The position numbers and the translations under genes are program-made. The notes under the pieces are model-generated. The model worked only from the letters and a program-made list of their open reading frames with translations. It did not search any database and was not told where the DNA came from. From IMG/VR virus record IMGVR_UViG_3300009370_001221, positions 62,001-126,000 of that record: DNA of 64,000 nucleotides. The stretch is one strand, 5' to 3'. Positions 42,688-51,496 of the stretch are shown here, in pieces. This stretch comes from a virus. The number at the start of each line of letters is the position of its first letter. Position 1 is the stretch's first letter.

Positions 42688-42850
42688 TTATTTTTCTCCA
42701 TTCCTTAAGAAGGTCCGCTAAGACCTTGTAAAAATACCGTATATACATATAGTGGAATGACACCCTCTTTGCGAAGGTTCCCTTGTTTCTATTCTTATAG
42801 TAGATAACAAGGATCATAAAATATATGCTCGAGCATACACAGTACCTTCG

Positions 42851-42858
42851 TATTTATT
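42851..42858 (-). promoter_or_regulatory. late promoter of the giant fibre gene (AATAAATA)
   Basis: AATAAATACGAAG read leftward, the same extended sequence as at gp18 (AATAAATACGAG). It is about 163 bases upstream of the ATG at 42687. The rest of the 233-base gap (42688-42920) shows no coding frame of note. Confidence 0.55.
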
Positions 42859-42920
42859 ATACAGATTAGAAAATACTAACAGCAGTTTTTTGTTAAGGGA
42901 ATGTATTTAGAATACAGATT

Positions 42921-44201
42921 TTAGTGGAAATCAACCCAAGAACCACCCGCTCGTCCTTGGAACTTACTAGTAGTAGAATTGTATATAACCATACCATTTG
43001 CAACACCTGATAATGCATTGCGTTGTGTGGTTGTATAGGTAGGAAATTGGACGGGAACTTTTGTTTCAATTTTTGTGCTATCTATAACAACACGTTCAGC
43101 ACCACCCGTATCCATTCGTATTTTATCTTCATCACTTGACTCTTCAGTTTGCACTAAAGTATCACCATCTGTATCTGAAAGTTGTAAGGCTGAATTTGAA
43201 GATAATGTATTAATTTTTCTTACTTCAATCACATCACCATTTGCTGGTGCTTGTGTAAATGTCAATGTTGTACCACTAACAGCATAAGAAGTTGTCGGTT
43301 GTTGTAATGCGCCTTCAATACTAACTATAACATTTGCTGTTGTTTGAGTTGTACTTAAAGTAAATGCTGTAGTAGAACCATTACCAGTAAATGTTTGACT
43401 TGTAATAATAGAACTTGACGATGCTTGTAATAAAGTCCAAGCAGATCCATTATAATATTCTAATTTGTTCTCAGTTGAATTATAACGAAAATCACCAGCA
43501 GTTGGACTACCTGGGCGTTGTGCTGTTGTACCTATTGGAGGACGCATTGAGTTAGTTGCTGATACTACTAATGTACCTGTACCATTTGGATCAACAATTA
43601 AGTTCTCATTTGAACCGCTGGTTGTCATTGTGTTAGTGCTAAAAGTAAAGTTACCTAAATCACCACCAACACCAAATTCACCAGTGTATCGCGCACCACT
43701 TATATAACAACTTTTACCTGTAAAGTTTACACCATTAGGTAAGTTTGTACCAATAAAATGTAAAACACCTGATTGATAATCAAAAAACCATTCGTCGTTA
43801 TTACCAGAACCTGTAGCAAATACTTGCGTACCACCTGATGCCGCTGAGCCAGCATTGCCTGCTGTGTGTATATAAACTTTAACTTGATAAGTTGAACCAA
43901 ACTCAGGACTAATCCAATCTGTTAATCCAGTTTTCCAAGTTCTATTAGCAGTTGCCGTTCCATCAACAGTACATTCATCTGGTGCAGATGTTGGATACAC
44001 TGTTACTGGTTCTGAACTACTACCTGGTATGACTGCAGGAATACTACCAGCGGACTTCCATACTTTGTCACCACGTAAAGGAAGTGGACTTGCTATGGCT
44101 TCGTTTGGTGCTTTTTTAGCCGCATTAGTGTCTGTTTTAGTAGCAGTATAACCAATCTTTTTCCAAAGGTAATCAACTTTCTGGCTATCGGAAATAGGCA
44201 T
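42921..44201 (-). CDS. tail-fibre/appendage protein
   Basis: A 426-residue structural protein. The N-terminus PISDSQKVDYLWKKIGYTATKTDTNAAKKAPNEAI is a motif of marine T4-like phage fibre proteins. The middle has WFFDYQSGVLHFIGTNLP. Then come modules shared with the giant fibre: TAQRPGSPTAGDFRYNSTENKLEYYNGSAW, TGNGSTTAFTLS...GTTLTFTQAPANGDVIEVR and EESSDEDKIRMDTGGAERVVI. It ends with another short FRYN-like unit. The stop/start overlap TAATG joins it to the PKD protein gene. Probably part of a fibre, whisker or collar. Confidence 0.85.
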   Translation of the reverse strand: MPISDSQKVDYLWKKIGYTATKTDTNAAKKAPNEAIASPLPLRGDKVWKSAGSIPAVIPGSSSEPVTVYPTSAPDECTVDGTATANRTWKTGLTDWISPEFGSTYQVKVYIHTAGNAGSAASGGTQVFATGSGNNDEWFFDYQSGVLHFIGTNLPNGVNFTGKSCYISGARYTGEFGVGGDLGNFTFSTNTMTTSGSNENLIVDPNGTGTLVVSATNSMRPPIGTTAQRPGSPTAGDFRYNSTENKLEYYNGSAWTLLQASSSSIITSQTFTGNGSTTAFTLSTTQTTANVIVSIEGALQQPTTSYAVSGTTLTFTQAPANGDVIEVRKINTLSSNSALQLSDTDGDTLVQTEESSDEDKIRMDTGGAERVVIDSTKIETKVPVQFPTYTTTQRNALSGVANGMVIYNSTTSKFQGRAGGSWVDFH

Positions 44202-47200
44202 TAGCTCGCTTCTCCTATACTAATAGCCGTTACACTTTGACCTGAAGTTAATTTTATTCTTACTAACACAACATTGGCTGTAGCATTAGACATATTCTCA
44301 CTACCCAACGTCATTGTATAACCACCACTTAATGATGTGCTTGCGGCAATTCTATCACCTGAAGTAAATGCACAACCATCTGAACCATTGCCACCGTTTC
44401 CTGTATCACTACCTGGAACACCACTACCACCATAGGTAGTGCTTGCATCAATCCAACCATTTAATCCACTAGCATCATCAATATCAGTACCTGGTGCGGC
44501 AATCCAAAGTCCAGCAATTCCTGTTGAAGTAATGTTAATATCAAAGTTACTAACAACTTGTCTACGGAACGCAAATGTATAATATTGTGCGCCTGTATCA
44601 CTACTACGATCTGGGCCAACTGGTAAGTAGCCTGAACTATAGTCTGTTACATCATATTTCATTACGCCAAGTCTAATAGTTGCTTCTTTAGTTCCACTCA
44701 CACCTGGGTCAGCACTCTCACTATATAAACTGCTAGTATAATAATTTGTTGCGCCAACAACTGCAGGATTATCTGTAGTGGCCGCACTAAAGTTAAACAC
44801 TCGTTTGCCATCATCTGTATGTGTACCATTACCTAACGAATCTGCTACAGCAATAGCCTGTTCAACGATACCACTTTGTGATGCTGTATGTACTTGTATA
44901 TTAGTGGTACCTATATTAGAATATGATGTTGTACCATTAACACCAGTACATCGTACTTTTGCTCTATCAACTGTTCTTACACTACTGCTTGTAATTGGAA
45001 TTGATAATGTGCCTAATGTATAAGCACCACCAACACCAGTATTAGCTTTTGGAATGCCACTACTCAACATTGTTGTGGCACCATCTATTTGTGCATAAGT
45101 GTAATTTTGATTACTAAATGCGTTACTTGATGTGCTTTCTTGATTAGTACCACTGTCAACTTCAACTACTCCAGGAATATCTCTGTATGCTTGTCCAGTT
45201 AAATTGGTAACTTGAACACCTGTCAAATTAAGTGTCGGACTACCTGTGTTATAATATGGAATACCTGAAATGTATCGTTTTGTGCCAGCAGTTCCTTCTG
45301 CTAATGTGCCTACATTAGAAATTGTTGCGGCTGATGTCATATCATCTCTAACTACATGAACTAAATTAGTATTTCCACCTGCTGAACTTTCTAGCCTTTG
45401 GGCATTAGAGCCAACACTATAACTACCCAACGCTTGAGTAATTTTTGCTGATGCTACAAGATATGTTCTTTGTGGATAAGATCCATTAACTTCATCATAA
45501 TCTCTGTGGTTTGAGGTAACTAAACTAGTAAAGGTGTTATTATTTGCACCGCCTTCTGAAGTTGTAAATGGTCTGTTCCCTCTATCAACATTATTAATTT
45601 TTGCTGTTACAGTTTGGTTTGTGCCATTATAATGATTCGTTATAAAGTTCGAAACAACATTTGTATCAATTGTACCACTTGTGTAGCGTCTTGCTGTTGT
45701 CGTGTTTAATGAATCACCTGGTGATTGTGATGTAAACGCTCCTGTATTATCTGTAAATCCATGACATAATTTTGGTGATGATCCTTGCGCTGAATCAGAC
45801 AATGTTAAACTCTTCGTACTTAAATTTGGTGCCGCGGCAGGAGTAGCATTTATTGTAAATGTTTGGTCAGCGTCTGTATCGGTTTGTGCTGTTAAGTCTG
45901 GTGTGCCAGATGCTTGAACACTCAAAGTATAGTTACCTGCTGACTCGCCAGCATAGTTATGGTCTAGTGGTGCGCCAATACTACCTGCGGCTGAGCCATC
46001 TTCAGTTACATTATCACTATCACCATCATTCCAAGTATATACATAACTATCAGCATTTTGTGATGTGTTAGTCGCTCTTACTAGTGCTCTATTGTTACTG
46101 TCAAGATCATTATAGTCATACAAATCATATTGATTATCACCACTACCAGTACTTACTGTTACCGCAGTTGCCGCAATGTTACAACGCACATCGGGCTCTA
46201 CGTGTACAGTAAAGTTAGCACTTATAAACGGACTACTTGAGTGACTACTTGTTACTCGCAAGTTACCAGTAAAATCTACATCAGTACCAGCTGCTTGTTG
46301 AGCATTACTCAATGCAAATGTATGTGATATAGTATTCCCTGTATCACCTGAGCCACCAGCACCTACATTTACTGTAGTATTTGCTGTGCCATCACCCCAA
46401 GTATAAACATATTGTTGACCATAAGTAGCATAACTACCAATAGTTGCTTCTGTATTATTAGTAAATGTTATTGGTAATCCACTTGTTGCTTCTTGGTTTA
46501 TACCTGTTGTAGCACTCAACGATACTGTTGGTGTATGTGTATCGTAAATCTTATACGCAGTACTACTATTAGTAGGTATTACTGCTGGATTGGCAGTACT
46601 ATGACTATCTAATGTTAATTGTACTGTGCGAGTTTGTTCTTGCTCTGTACTTGCTGTAAATGTGTGAGCAAGTCTTGCGCCGGCCGCACCACCTGCGGCA
46701 CTATCACTTGAAATAACATCATTACTGGAACCATCTCCCCAATTCCATGTATATTGTATTGTTGCACCACCAATATTTGTTGTATTATTATCAAAATAAA
46801 CAGTTGCGCCGTCATCCCAACTCGTAATTGGACTTCCACCTGAAGAAGCGGCATATGCGGCAAAACTTACAACTGGGTTGGCTGTGTAAATTACAATATA
46901 ATTTGTTCTTGTAGAACTTGCTGTACTACCTGTACCTGCTCCACTATTATTTTTTGCTGTTACTGTTACAGTAAAAGGCGAATTAGTATTTGAACTATAA
47001 GTGTGTGAAGGTGTAGAATCTGTCGTATTGGTTGTTGCTGTTTCACCAGTACCCCAATCAATATCATAATGTGTAGGATTACCTACAGTAGTAATTGTTA
47101 AGGTAACAGTTGTTCCAGCACCACCAGCAGTAATATCTGAAACAAATGATGTGCTTTTTATAAATGTATCATTACGAATATTTTCTGTAACTTCATTTAA

Positions 47201-47662
47201 ATCATCAATAGCATCTGTAACTTTTGTAGTTGTAAGCCAACTTTGGTAAGCACCGTTGGTTGTTAAACTACTGTCAGTCGGAGTACCTAAATTAAGATCC
47301 ATACCATCAGTAGCAGTAAGTTGTCCGTCAACATATGCTTTGTTAGCCGCATCATTATTAGCAGTAGGTGTTGCCACATTAGTAATTTTTTTACTGCTAA
47401 CTGAAATATTACCAGTTCCATTAGCATTTAATACTAAATCACCGTTGGTATTAGTTGTTGTAATAGTATTAGTATCTAACTCAATATTACCAATTTCAGC
47501 ATCGCCTGCAACTTCCAAAGAAAATCCCGGAGATGCCGTACCAACACCAATACGTGAATTAGTAACATCTAAATATAATAAATTGGTTTCAAATGCTAGA
47601 TTAGTACCTTGTCTTGCAAGGTTTGCTTGTAACATCGGGCCCGAGACGCGACCTATAGCCAT
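44201..47662 (-). CDS. PKD-domain tail-fibre/adhesin-like protein
   Basis: A 1153-residue structural protein. The first 110 residues (AIGRVSGPMLQANLARQGTNLAFETNLLYLDVTNSRIGVGT, then NKAYVDGQL) are the usual virion-anchoring start of marine phage fibres. Residues about 180-620 hold a row of PKD-type Ig folds, recognisable by WGTGE...SHTYSS, WNWGDGSSND...AHTFTAS, YTWGDGTANT...SHTFALS and YTWNDGDSDN...DHNYAGE. PKD domains usually mediate protein or carbohydrate binding. The last 350 residues are beta-rich and end GQSVTAISIGEAS. A CGGAG ribosome site precedes the ATG. Confidence 0.87.
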   Translation of the reverse strand: MAIGRVSGPMLQANLARQGTNLAFETNLLYLDVTNSRIGVGTASPGFSLEVAGDAEIGNIELDTNTITTTNTNGDLVLNANGTGNISVSSKKITNVATPTANNDAANKAYVDGQLTATDGMDLNLGTPTDSSLTTNGAYQSWLTTTKVTDAIDDLNEVTENIRNDTFIKSTSFVSDITAGGAGTTVTLTITTVGNPTHYDIDWGTGETATTNTTDSTPSHTYSSNTNSPFTVTVTAKNNSGAGTGSTASSTRTNYIVIYTANPVVSFAAYAASSGGSPITSWDDGATVYFDNNTTNIGGATIQYTWNWGDGSSNDVISSDSAAGGAAGARLAHTFTASTEQEQTRTVQLTLDSHSTANPAVIPTNSSTAYKIYDTHTPTVSLSATTGINQEATSGLPITFTNNTEATIGSYATYGQQYVYTWGDGTANTTVNVGAGGSGDTGNTISHTFALSNAQQAAGTDVDFTGNLRVTSSHSSSPFISANFTVHVEPDVRCNIAATAVTVSTGSGDNQYDLYDYNDLDSNNRALVRATNTSQNADSYVYTWNDGDSDNVTEDGSAAGSIGAPLDHNYAGESAGNYTLSVQASGTPDLTAQTDTDADQTFTINATPAAAPNLSTKSLTLSDSAQGSSPKLCHGFTDNTGAFTSQSPGDSLNTTTARRYTSGTIDTNVVSNFITNHYNGTNQTVTAKINNVDRGNRPFTTSEGGANNNTFTSLVTSNHRDYDEVNGSYPQRTYLVASAKITQALGSYSVGSNAQRLESSAGGNTNLVHVVRDDMTSAATISNVGTLAEGTAGTKRYISGIPYYNTGSPTLNLTGVQVTNLTGQAYRDIPGVVEVDSGTNQESTSSNAFSNQNYTYAQIDGATTMLSSGIPKANTGVGGAYTLGTLSIPITSSSVRTVDRAKVRCTGVNGTTSYSNIGTTNIQVHTASQSGIVEQAIAVADSLGNGTHTDDGKRVFNFSAATTDNPAVVGATNYYTSSLYSESADPGVSGTKEATIRLGVMKYDVTDYSSGYLPVGPDRSSDTGAQYYTFAFRRQVVSNFDINITSTGIAGLWIAAPGTDIDDASGLNGWIDASTTYGGSGVPGSDTGNGGNGSDGCAFTSGDRIAASTSLSGGYTMTLGSENMSNATANVVLVRIKLTSGQSVTAISIGEAS

Positions 47663-47710
47663 AATATTCTCCGAATATAATACTTTATACTATTTAGTTT
47701 GGTAAAAGTA

Positions 47711-48139
47711 TTAAACGGTATCAAATCCACGCAACGCTACTATTTTATGCGTGTTCGGAGGAGCGGAGGTAAATGTTACAGTAGTTCCTGATATAGTATA
47801 TGCTACATCTGCTTCTTGGAAAACGTTATTAATAAAAATAAGAACATTATTTTCATCAAGAACACTAGAACTCAACATATTAAATGCTGTGGTAGACCCA
47901 TCACCAGTTGCTGTATCTTTAGTAATAATTGCCTGACTTGGAACTCTAATAGATGACCAACCACCCGCAACATATGCTTCTAAACTTAGAGTAGTTGTAT
48001 TATATCTAATTGTACCATTAATTGGCGTGCCTTCACCTCGTTGGTTAGTTGTACCAGAAGGCACAGTCATACCTTTAGTATCGCCTAATCTAAAATTAGA
48101 ATGTGGATAGTATTGTGGTCTAGTGCTATCAAAAGGCAT
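47711..48139 (-). CDS. small fibre-associated protein
   Basis: A 142-residue protein made of two modules also found in the larger fibre proteins: TNQRGEGTPINGTIRYNTTTLSLEAYVAGGW (27-57) and TGDGSTTAFNMLS...FINNVFQEADVAYTISGTTVTFTSAPPNTHKIVALRGFD (80-140). It resembles a free-standing copy of the C-terminal units of the 426- and 1488-residue proteins. It begins 1 base after the stop of the next gene upstream and is 48 bases before the PKD gene. Confidence 0.8.
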   Translation of the reverse strand: MPFDSTRPQYYPHSNFRLGDTKGMTVPSGTTNQRGEGTPINGTIRYNTTTLSLEAYVAGGWSSIRVPSQAIITKDTATGDGSTTAFNMLSSSVLDENNVLIFINNVFQEADVAYTISGTTVTFTSAPPNTHKIVALRGFDTV

Positions 48140-48140
48140 A

Positions 48141-48539
48141 TTATAAACTCATGTAATTAACAAATACGTTCACTGGAACTGTAGCAGGAGAACCCGACCA
48201 AGTAGGAGACGTATTAGAACTATCATCTAAATCAATATAAAACTTATCACCATTAGCTAGTAACCATTTATTTGCTATCTGACCACTTATAGTATTTACA
48301 TGTACATTTGATCCTGGAAAAATTGGTAGTGTAAAGCCGCCACCGCCACCTGAATTATATAATACATTATTAACTGTAACTGAAGCACTATTTGGTACTA
48401 GGTTTAGTTTCCAATGAAAGAATGAACCAGCATGAGGATCGTTATTCCATAATACTATATCTGTAACAGCAACATTTCCTGATGCTGTGAAAACTGTTGT
48501 TGAGCTATTGTTTACTATGTTTGTTATTGTGACTGCCAT
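48141..48539 (-). CDS. 132-residue structural hypothetical protein
   Basis: A small beta-rich protein (AVTITNIVNNSSTTVFTASGNVAVTDIVLWNNDP, then GFTLPIFPGSNVHVNTISGQIANKWLLANGDKFYIDLD). It looks like a phage tail accessory or decoration fold but is not recognised. A short GGTGG ribosome site precedes it. It sits in the fibre operon with 3 bases to the gene upstream and 1 to the gene downstream. Confidence 0.75.
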   Translation of the reverse strand: MAVTITNIVNNSSTTVFTASGNVAVTDIVLWNNDPHAGSFFHWKLNLVPNSASVTVNNVLYNSGGGGGFTLPIFPGSNVHVNTISGQIANKWLLANGDKFYIDLDDSSNTSPTWSGSPATVPVNVFVNYMSL

Positions 48540-48542
48540 ATT

Positions 48543-49421
48543 TTATCCACCAAATACTAAAGAAAAAGCAATTGCTTTACTTTTACTTATCATTTCTCCA
48601 CTTGTTGTGTTATTAACGAAATACAATCCAGTACCTCCACTGCCAGGTGTTTTAGAGTAAACTTTGTTTGTACTACCTGTTGCACTTGGATCACTGCCTT
48701 GGTCAGCAAAATCCAATTGTATACTCACATTGGCCGCTTTGGACAATGTAATTTCACCGGTGCCATCGGGAGTAATTACAATATCACCATTAGTATTAGT
48801 TGAACTAATAGTATTACCATCTGCTCTCAAATTATCTACATTTAACTGTCCTGTAATTCCTACTGCCCCTGTTCCAGAAGTAAAAGTAAAGGCAGAATTG
48901 CCACCAAATGAACCTGAATTATTATACTGAACTTGTGTATTTGCGCCGGCGGCCGCACCAGCAGATGTAGTATCTACATATGCTTTAATACTTTGTTGTG
49001 TTGCTAGTGCGGTAGCACTATTACTCGCCATATTATCTTCATCTAATATCGCTGTGGCAGTAACTGATCCTATTGTTAAACCACCAGATGAGGTAACATT
49101 AAGTACGTCTAACGCCGCCAAACCTGATCCTACTTTTAAATTAAATTTATCAGTTGCTTCATTCCAAACAATCGATGCATTATCAACTGAACCACGTTCA
49201 ATTTCTACACCAGCAGTACCTGCTGTAACACCTGCGCCAGATTCGTCTTTATTCAAAACAATAACATTATCTGTTATAGTTGTGTTAGTAGTTGTAATAG
49301 TAGTGGTTGATCCAGTAACTGCTAAATTACCAGTAACTGTAACATCAGATGCTGTTAACTTAATATCATTTGTTCCAGCATCAATAGTATAATCACCACT
49401 TGTCGTTAAGGTTCTAGCCAT
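48543..49421 (-). CDS. fibre-type structural protein
   Basis: A 292-residue beta-rich protein. It starts ARTLTTSGDYTIDAGTNDIKLTASDVTVTGNLAVTGSTTTI and has NVIVLNKDESGAGVTAGTAGVEIERG, then TATAILDEDNMASNSATALATQQSIKAYVDT, and QLNVDNLRADGNTISSTNTNGDIVITPDGTGEI. Nearly the same last two blocks occur in the 1488-residue fibre protein, so both are made from one module pool. A perfect TATAAATA promoter is 24 bases upstream, so this is the first gene of the fibre operon. Confidence 0.83.
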   Translation of the reverse strand: MARTLTTSGDYTIDAGTNDIKLTASDVTVTGNLAVTGSTTTITTTNTTITDNVIVLNKDESGAGVTAGTAGVEIERGSVDNASIVWNEATDKFNLKVGSGLAALDVLNVTSSGGLTIGSVTATAILDEDNMASNSATALATQQSIKAYVDTTSAGAAAGANTQVQYNNSGSFGGNSAFTFTSGTGAVGITGQLNVDNLRADGNTISSTNTNGDIVITPDGTGEITLSKAANVSIQLDFADQGSDPSATGSTNKVYSKTPGSGGTGLYFVNNTTSGEMISKSKAIAFSLVFGG

Positions 49422-49445
49422 ATTTCGTTATTTCCAATGTTATAT

Positions 49446-49453
49446 TATTTATA
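49446..49453 (-). promoter_or_regulatory. T4 late promoter of the fibre operon (TATAAATA)
   Basis: An exact TATAAATA read leftward, 24 bases upstream of the ATG at 49421 and right after the terminator of the decoration-like gene. Confidence 0.8.
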
Positions 49454-49469
49454 CAAATTTTAAATAGAA

Positions 49470-49490
49470 AAGGAGCCATAACGGCTCCTT
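49470..49490 (-). terminator. Rho-independent terminator after the decoration-like gene
   Basis: AAGGAGCC/GGCTCCTT, a perfect 8-bp stem with a 5-base loop, is followed leftward by TTCTATTTAAAATTT. It lies 25 bases after the stop codon of the 209-residue gene. Confidence 0.85.
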
Positions 49491-49515
49491 CTCAAAATCA
49501 CCAACTTTATAAAGT

Positions 49516-50145
49516 TTATGATGCTTGTGCGTCAACTACGATTTCACCAGCTGTTGCGGCGGCAACTGTTGCAACACCACCTGAAGTGTATGCTGTAAAA
49601 CCACCACCACTAGTATCAAAACCTGACAACTCGAAGGTATTTGTTGCTGTATTAGCAACTGTGAATGCTGTTTCAAGATTAATTTCTGTCATACCTACTA
49701 CACCGCGAATAGCAATTTTAGTACCGTTTGCTAAACCGTGGCCAGCACTTGTAACTACAGCAGGGTTGGCCTTTGTAATATTAGTAATAACTTTTTCTAC
49801 TGCTTCTGATGTACCTGTGGAAGATCGTGACCACTTTGCGTTAGATGTGCCTTCAACTTGGAAGGTTCTGTTGCGTAGTTTTGTGATCTGCTTTGATACA
49901 CCATCAGAGTCAACAACATTGATACACATTTCACTAGCTGCTAATGAGCCTGGGCTCTTATTTACTAGTGTAACTATTTCAGTTTTACTACCATCAGTTA
50001 CTTGGAACTTTTTGGTTGCTTTCTGTTTAATAATGTGTGCTTCTGTTGCGGCGGCTACTTCTGCGCCTGATGCGAATCGTACTGCGGTGACTTGAATTTT
50101 ACCTGCACCGTCACCAATGTGCTTTTTGTTAATTGGTCTACCCAT
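49516..50145 (-). CDS. capsid-decoration-like structural protein
   Basis: A 209-residue protein. It starts MGRPINKKHIGDGAGKIQVTAVRF, a start I know from abundant structural proteins of marine T4-like phages. Residues about 125-195 (ITKANPAVVTSAGHGLANGTKIAIRGVVGMTEINLETAFTVANTATNTFELSGFD) form a beta domain that is often annotated as E1-FCCH-like in phage tail proteins. It has its own late promoter (50239) and terminator (49470), and lies directly after gp23. A head decoration or high-copy virion role is likely from this; not proved. Confidence 0.8.
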   Translation of the reverse strand: MGRPINKKHIGDGAGKIQVTAVRFASGAEVAAATEAHIIKQKATKKFQVTDGSKTEIVTLVNKSPGSLAASEMCINVVDSDGVSKQITKLRNRTFQVEGTSNAKWSRSSTGTSEAVEKVITNITKANPAVVTSAGHGLANGTKIAIRGVVGMTEINLETAFTVANTATNTFELSGFDTSGGGFTAYTSGGVATVAAATAGEIVVDAQAS

Positions 50146-50238
50146 TTTGTTTCTCCTTAAGGTTGGTCCATTCTATGGACTACGGGGATGGTGTTCCCCA
50201 TAAACGTAGTATATTACTACTGTATTACTACGCATTTG

Positions 50239-50246
50239 TATTTATC
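50239..50246 (-). promoter_or_regulatory. late promoter (GATAAATA)
   Basis: GATAAATAC read leftward, 93 bases upstream of the 209-residue gene and just beyond the gp23 terminator. Seven of 8 bases match the T4 consensus. Confidence 0.7.
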
Positions 50247-50248
50247 CA

Positions 50249-50276
50249 AGAAAAAACCACCCAAAGTGGGTGGTTT
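50249..50276 (-). terminator. Rho-independent terminator after gp23
   Basis: AAACCACCCA/TGGGTGGTTT is a perfect 10-bp stem with a 3-base loop, followed leftward by TTTTTTCTT-type sequence. It is 22 bases after the gp23 stop. It is the best terminator in the window. Confidence 0.92.
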
Positions 50277-50298
50277 CTTCGTCAAATAAGTTAATAAC

Positions 50299-51468
50299 TT
50301 ATGTGAATGATAGATTAGACATACCAATACTCTCGAGGTAGTCAGCTGCATTACCCAAGGATGATGCAGTATTTGTTAGTGCGACATAACCATAACGTGT
50401 CATGAAGCCTACGACTGGTTCGAAAGATGCTGGGTCTAGTACTGTGCCGGAGCTCATAAGTGGGATATATGGGCAATAGAAAGCGGCGGCGTCTGCCTCG
50501 CTTGAACCCTTATAACCAACTAATGTTGCGCCACCATCGCCTAGATATGTGTCAACATAAATCTTCATTGCGCCATTCAATGTACCAACCATCTTTTGAT
50601 TTGTTGGTGCTTCGAATGAACCTTCTGTTGTACGTGCAAATGCACTTGTTGAAGCACTTTGTAGTACTGTTAGTGCAGCTGGTGAAACAACTGCCCAGTT
50701 ACCTGCGCCTCGACGTGTGCGTTGTGCAATACGGTTAGCTGCGCGGTTCATAGCAACCGCTAGTGCGGCATGCTCATCACCAACATATGTTGCTGTACCT
50801 GATACAGCGGCTTGGTCAAATGCTTGTGGAGCAGTACTTGCGATACTACGTAGAGATGCTAAAATCTCTTGATCGATTTCTGCAGTAATTTCTTGTGCTA
50901 ATGCACTCATAATTTCTGCTTCCATGTCGATACCGTGCATTGCATTCGCGTCCTGTGCAGATTCAAAAGTCCAGCGAGCGGATAGCTTTCTGGTTTTTGC
51001 TTCTACAGGTTGCTTTAAAATTTGAATGCTTAACTTGTTGCCTGGGGCGCCTTCTAAAGTTGCTGTTGGTGCACCAGCAATGTCTACATTACCGGAGTAA
51101 CCTTCAGCAATTTGGAATGGGCTTAATGCCTCATCACCTGCTACTGTACTTGTGCCTGATGCACTTGTAAATGCGTCTGCGTATCGTACACGCAATGTAT
51201 GAATTTGTCCTACTGGACCTGCCATTGGTTGAACACCAACGATATCGTTAGCAATTACTGATGGCATTACGCGGCGGATTACTGGCAAAATTACACGGTT
51301 TAGTGTTGCAACGTTGCCTGAAGCAGTCGCGCCTGCTCCTGCAGCTTCTGAAAGATACTGTTTTGTATTTTCTAGAACAGCTGACATTGTACTACGTTGG
51401 TTGCCTTCAAGGCCTTCACACAAGGCTTCTTTGGTCTCGTCCCAACGTTCTGTTAATAGTTCTGACAT
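50299..51468 (-). CDS. 23: major capsid protein gp23
   Basis: A 389-residue HK97-fold capsid protein; T4 gp23 has 521. NRVILPVIRRVMPSVIANDIVGVQPMAGPVGQIHTLRVRYAD is the conserved gp23 signature, with further blocks SARWTFESAQDANAMHGIDMEAEIMSALAQEITAEIDQEIL and GFMTRYGYVAL near the end. The first 60 residues (helical, ending AAGAGATASGN) would be the propeptide removed by gp21. Strong AGGAGAC ribosome site. Gene order gp20-gp21-gp22-gp23 is as in T4, and a strong terminator follows. Confidence 0.97.
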   Translation of the reverse strand: MSELLTERWDETKEALCEGLEGNQRSTMSAVLENTKQYLSEAAGAGATASGNVATLNRVILPVIRRVMPSVIANDIVGVQPMAGPVGQIHTLRVRYADAFTSASGTSTVAGDEALSPFQIAEGYSGNVDIAGAPTATLEGAPGNKLSIQILKQPVEAKTRKLSARWTFESAQDANAMHGIDMEAEIMSALAQEITAEIDQEILASLRSIASTAPQAFDQAAVSGTATYVGDEHAALAVAMNRAANRIAQRTRRGAGNWAVVSPAALTVLQSASTSAFARTTEGSFEAPTNQKMVGTLNGAMKIYVDTYLGDGGATLVGYKGSSEADAAAFYCPYIPLMSSGTVLDPASFEPVVGFMTRYGYVALTNTASSLGNAADYLESIGMSNLSFT

Positions 51469-51496
51469 TTTTTGTCTCCTAAACTCCTTAATTAAA

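Noticed and set aside
38900-42721. Several long rightward frames opposite the giant fibre gene (for example 39626-40177 and 42329-42721)
   Set aside because: They are antisense shadows caused by the Ala/Thr/Gly-rich repeats of the real leftward gene. They have no ribosome sites and encode low-complexity sequence.
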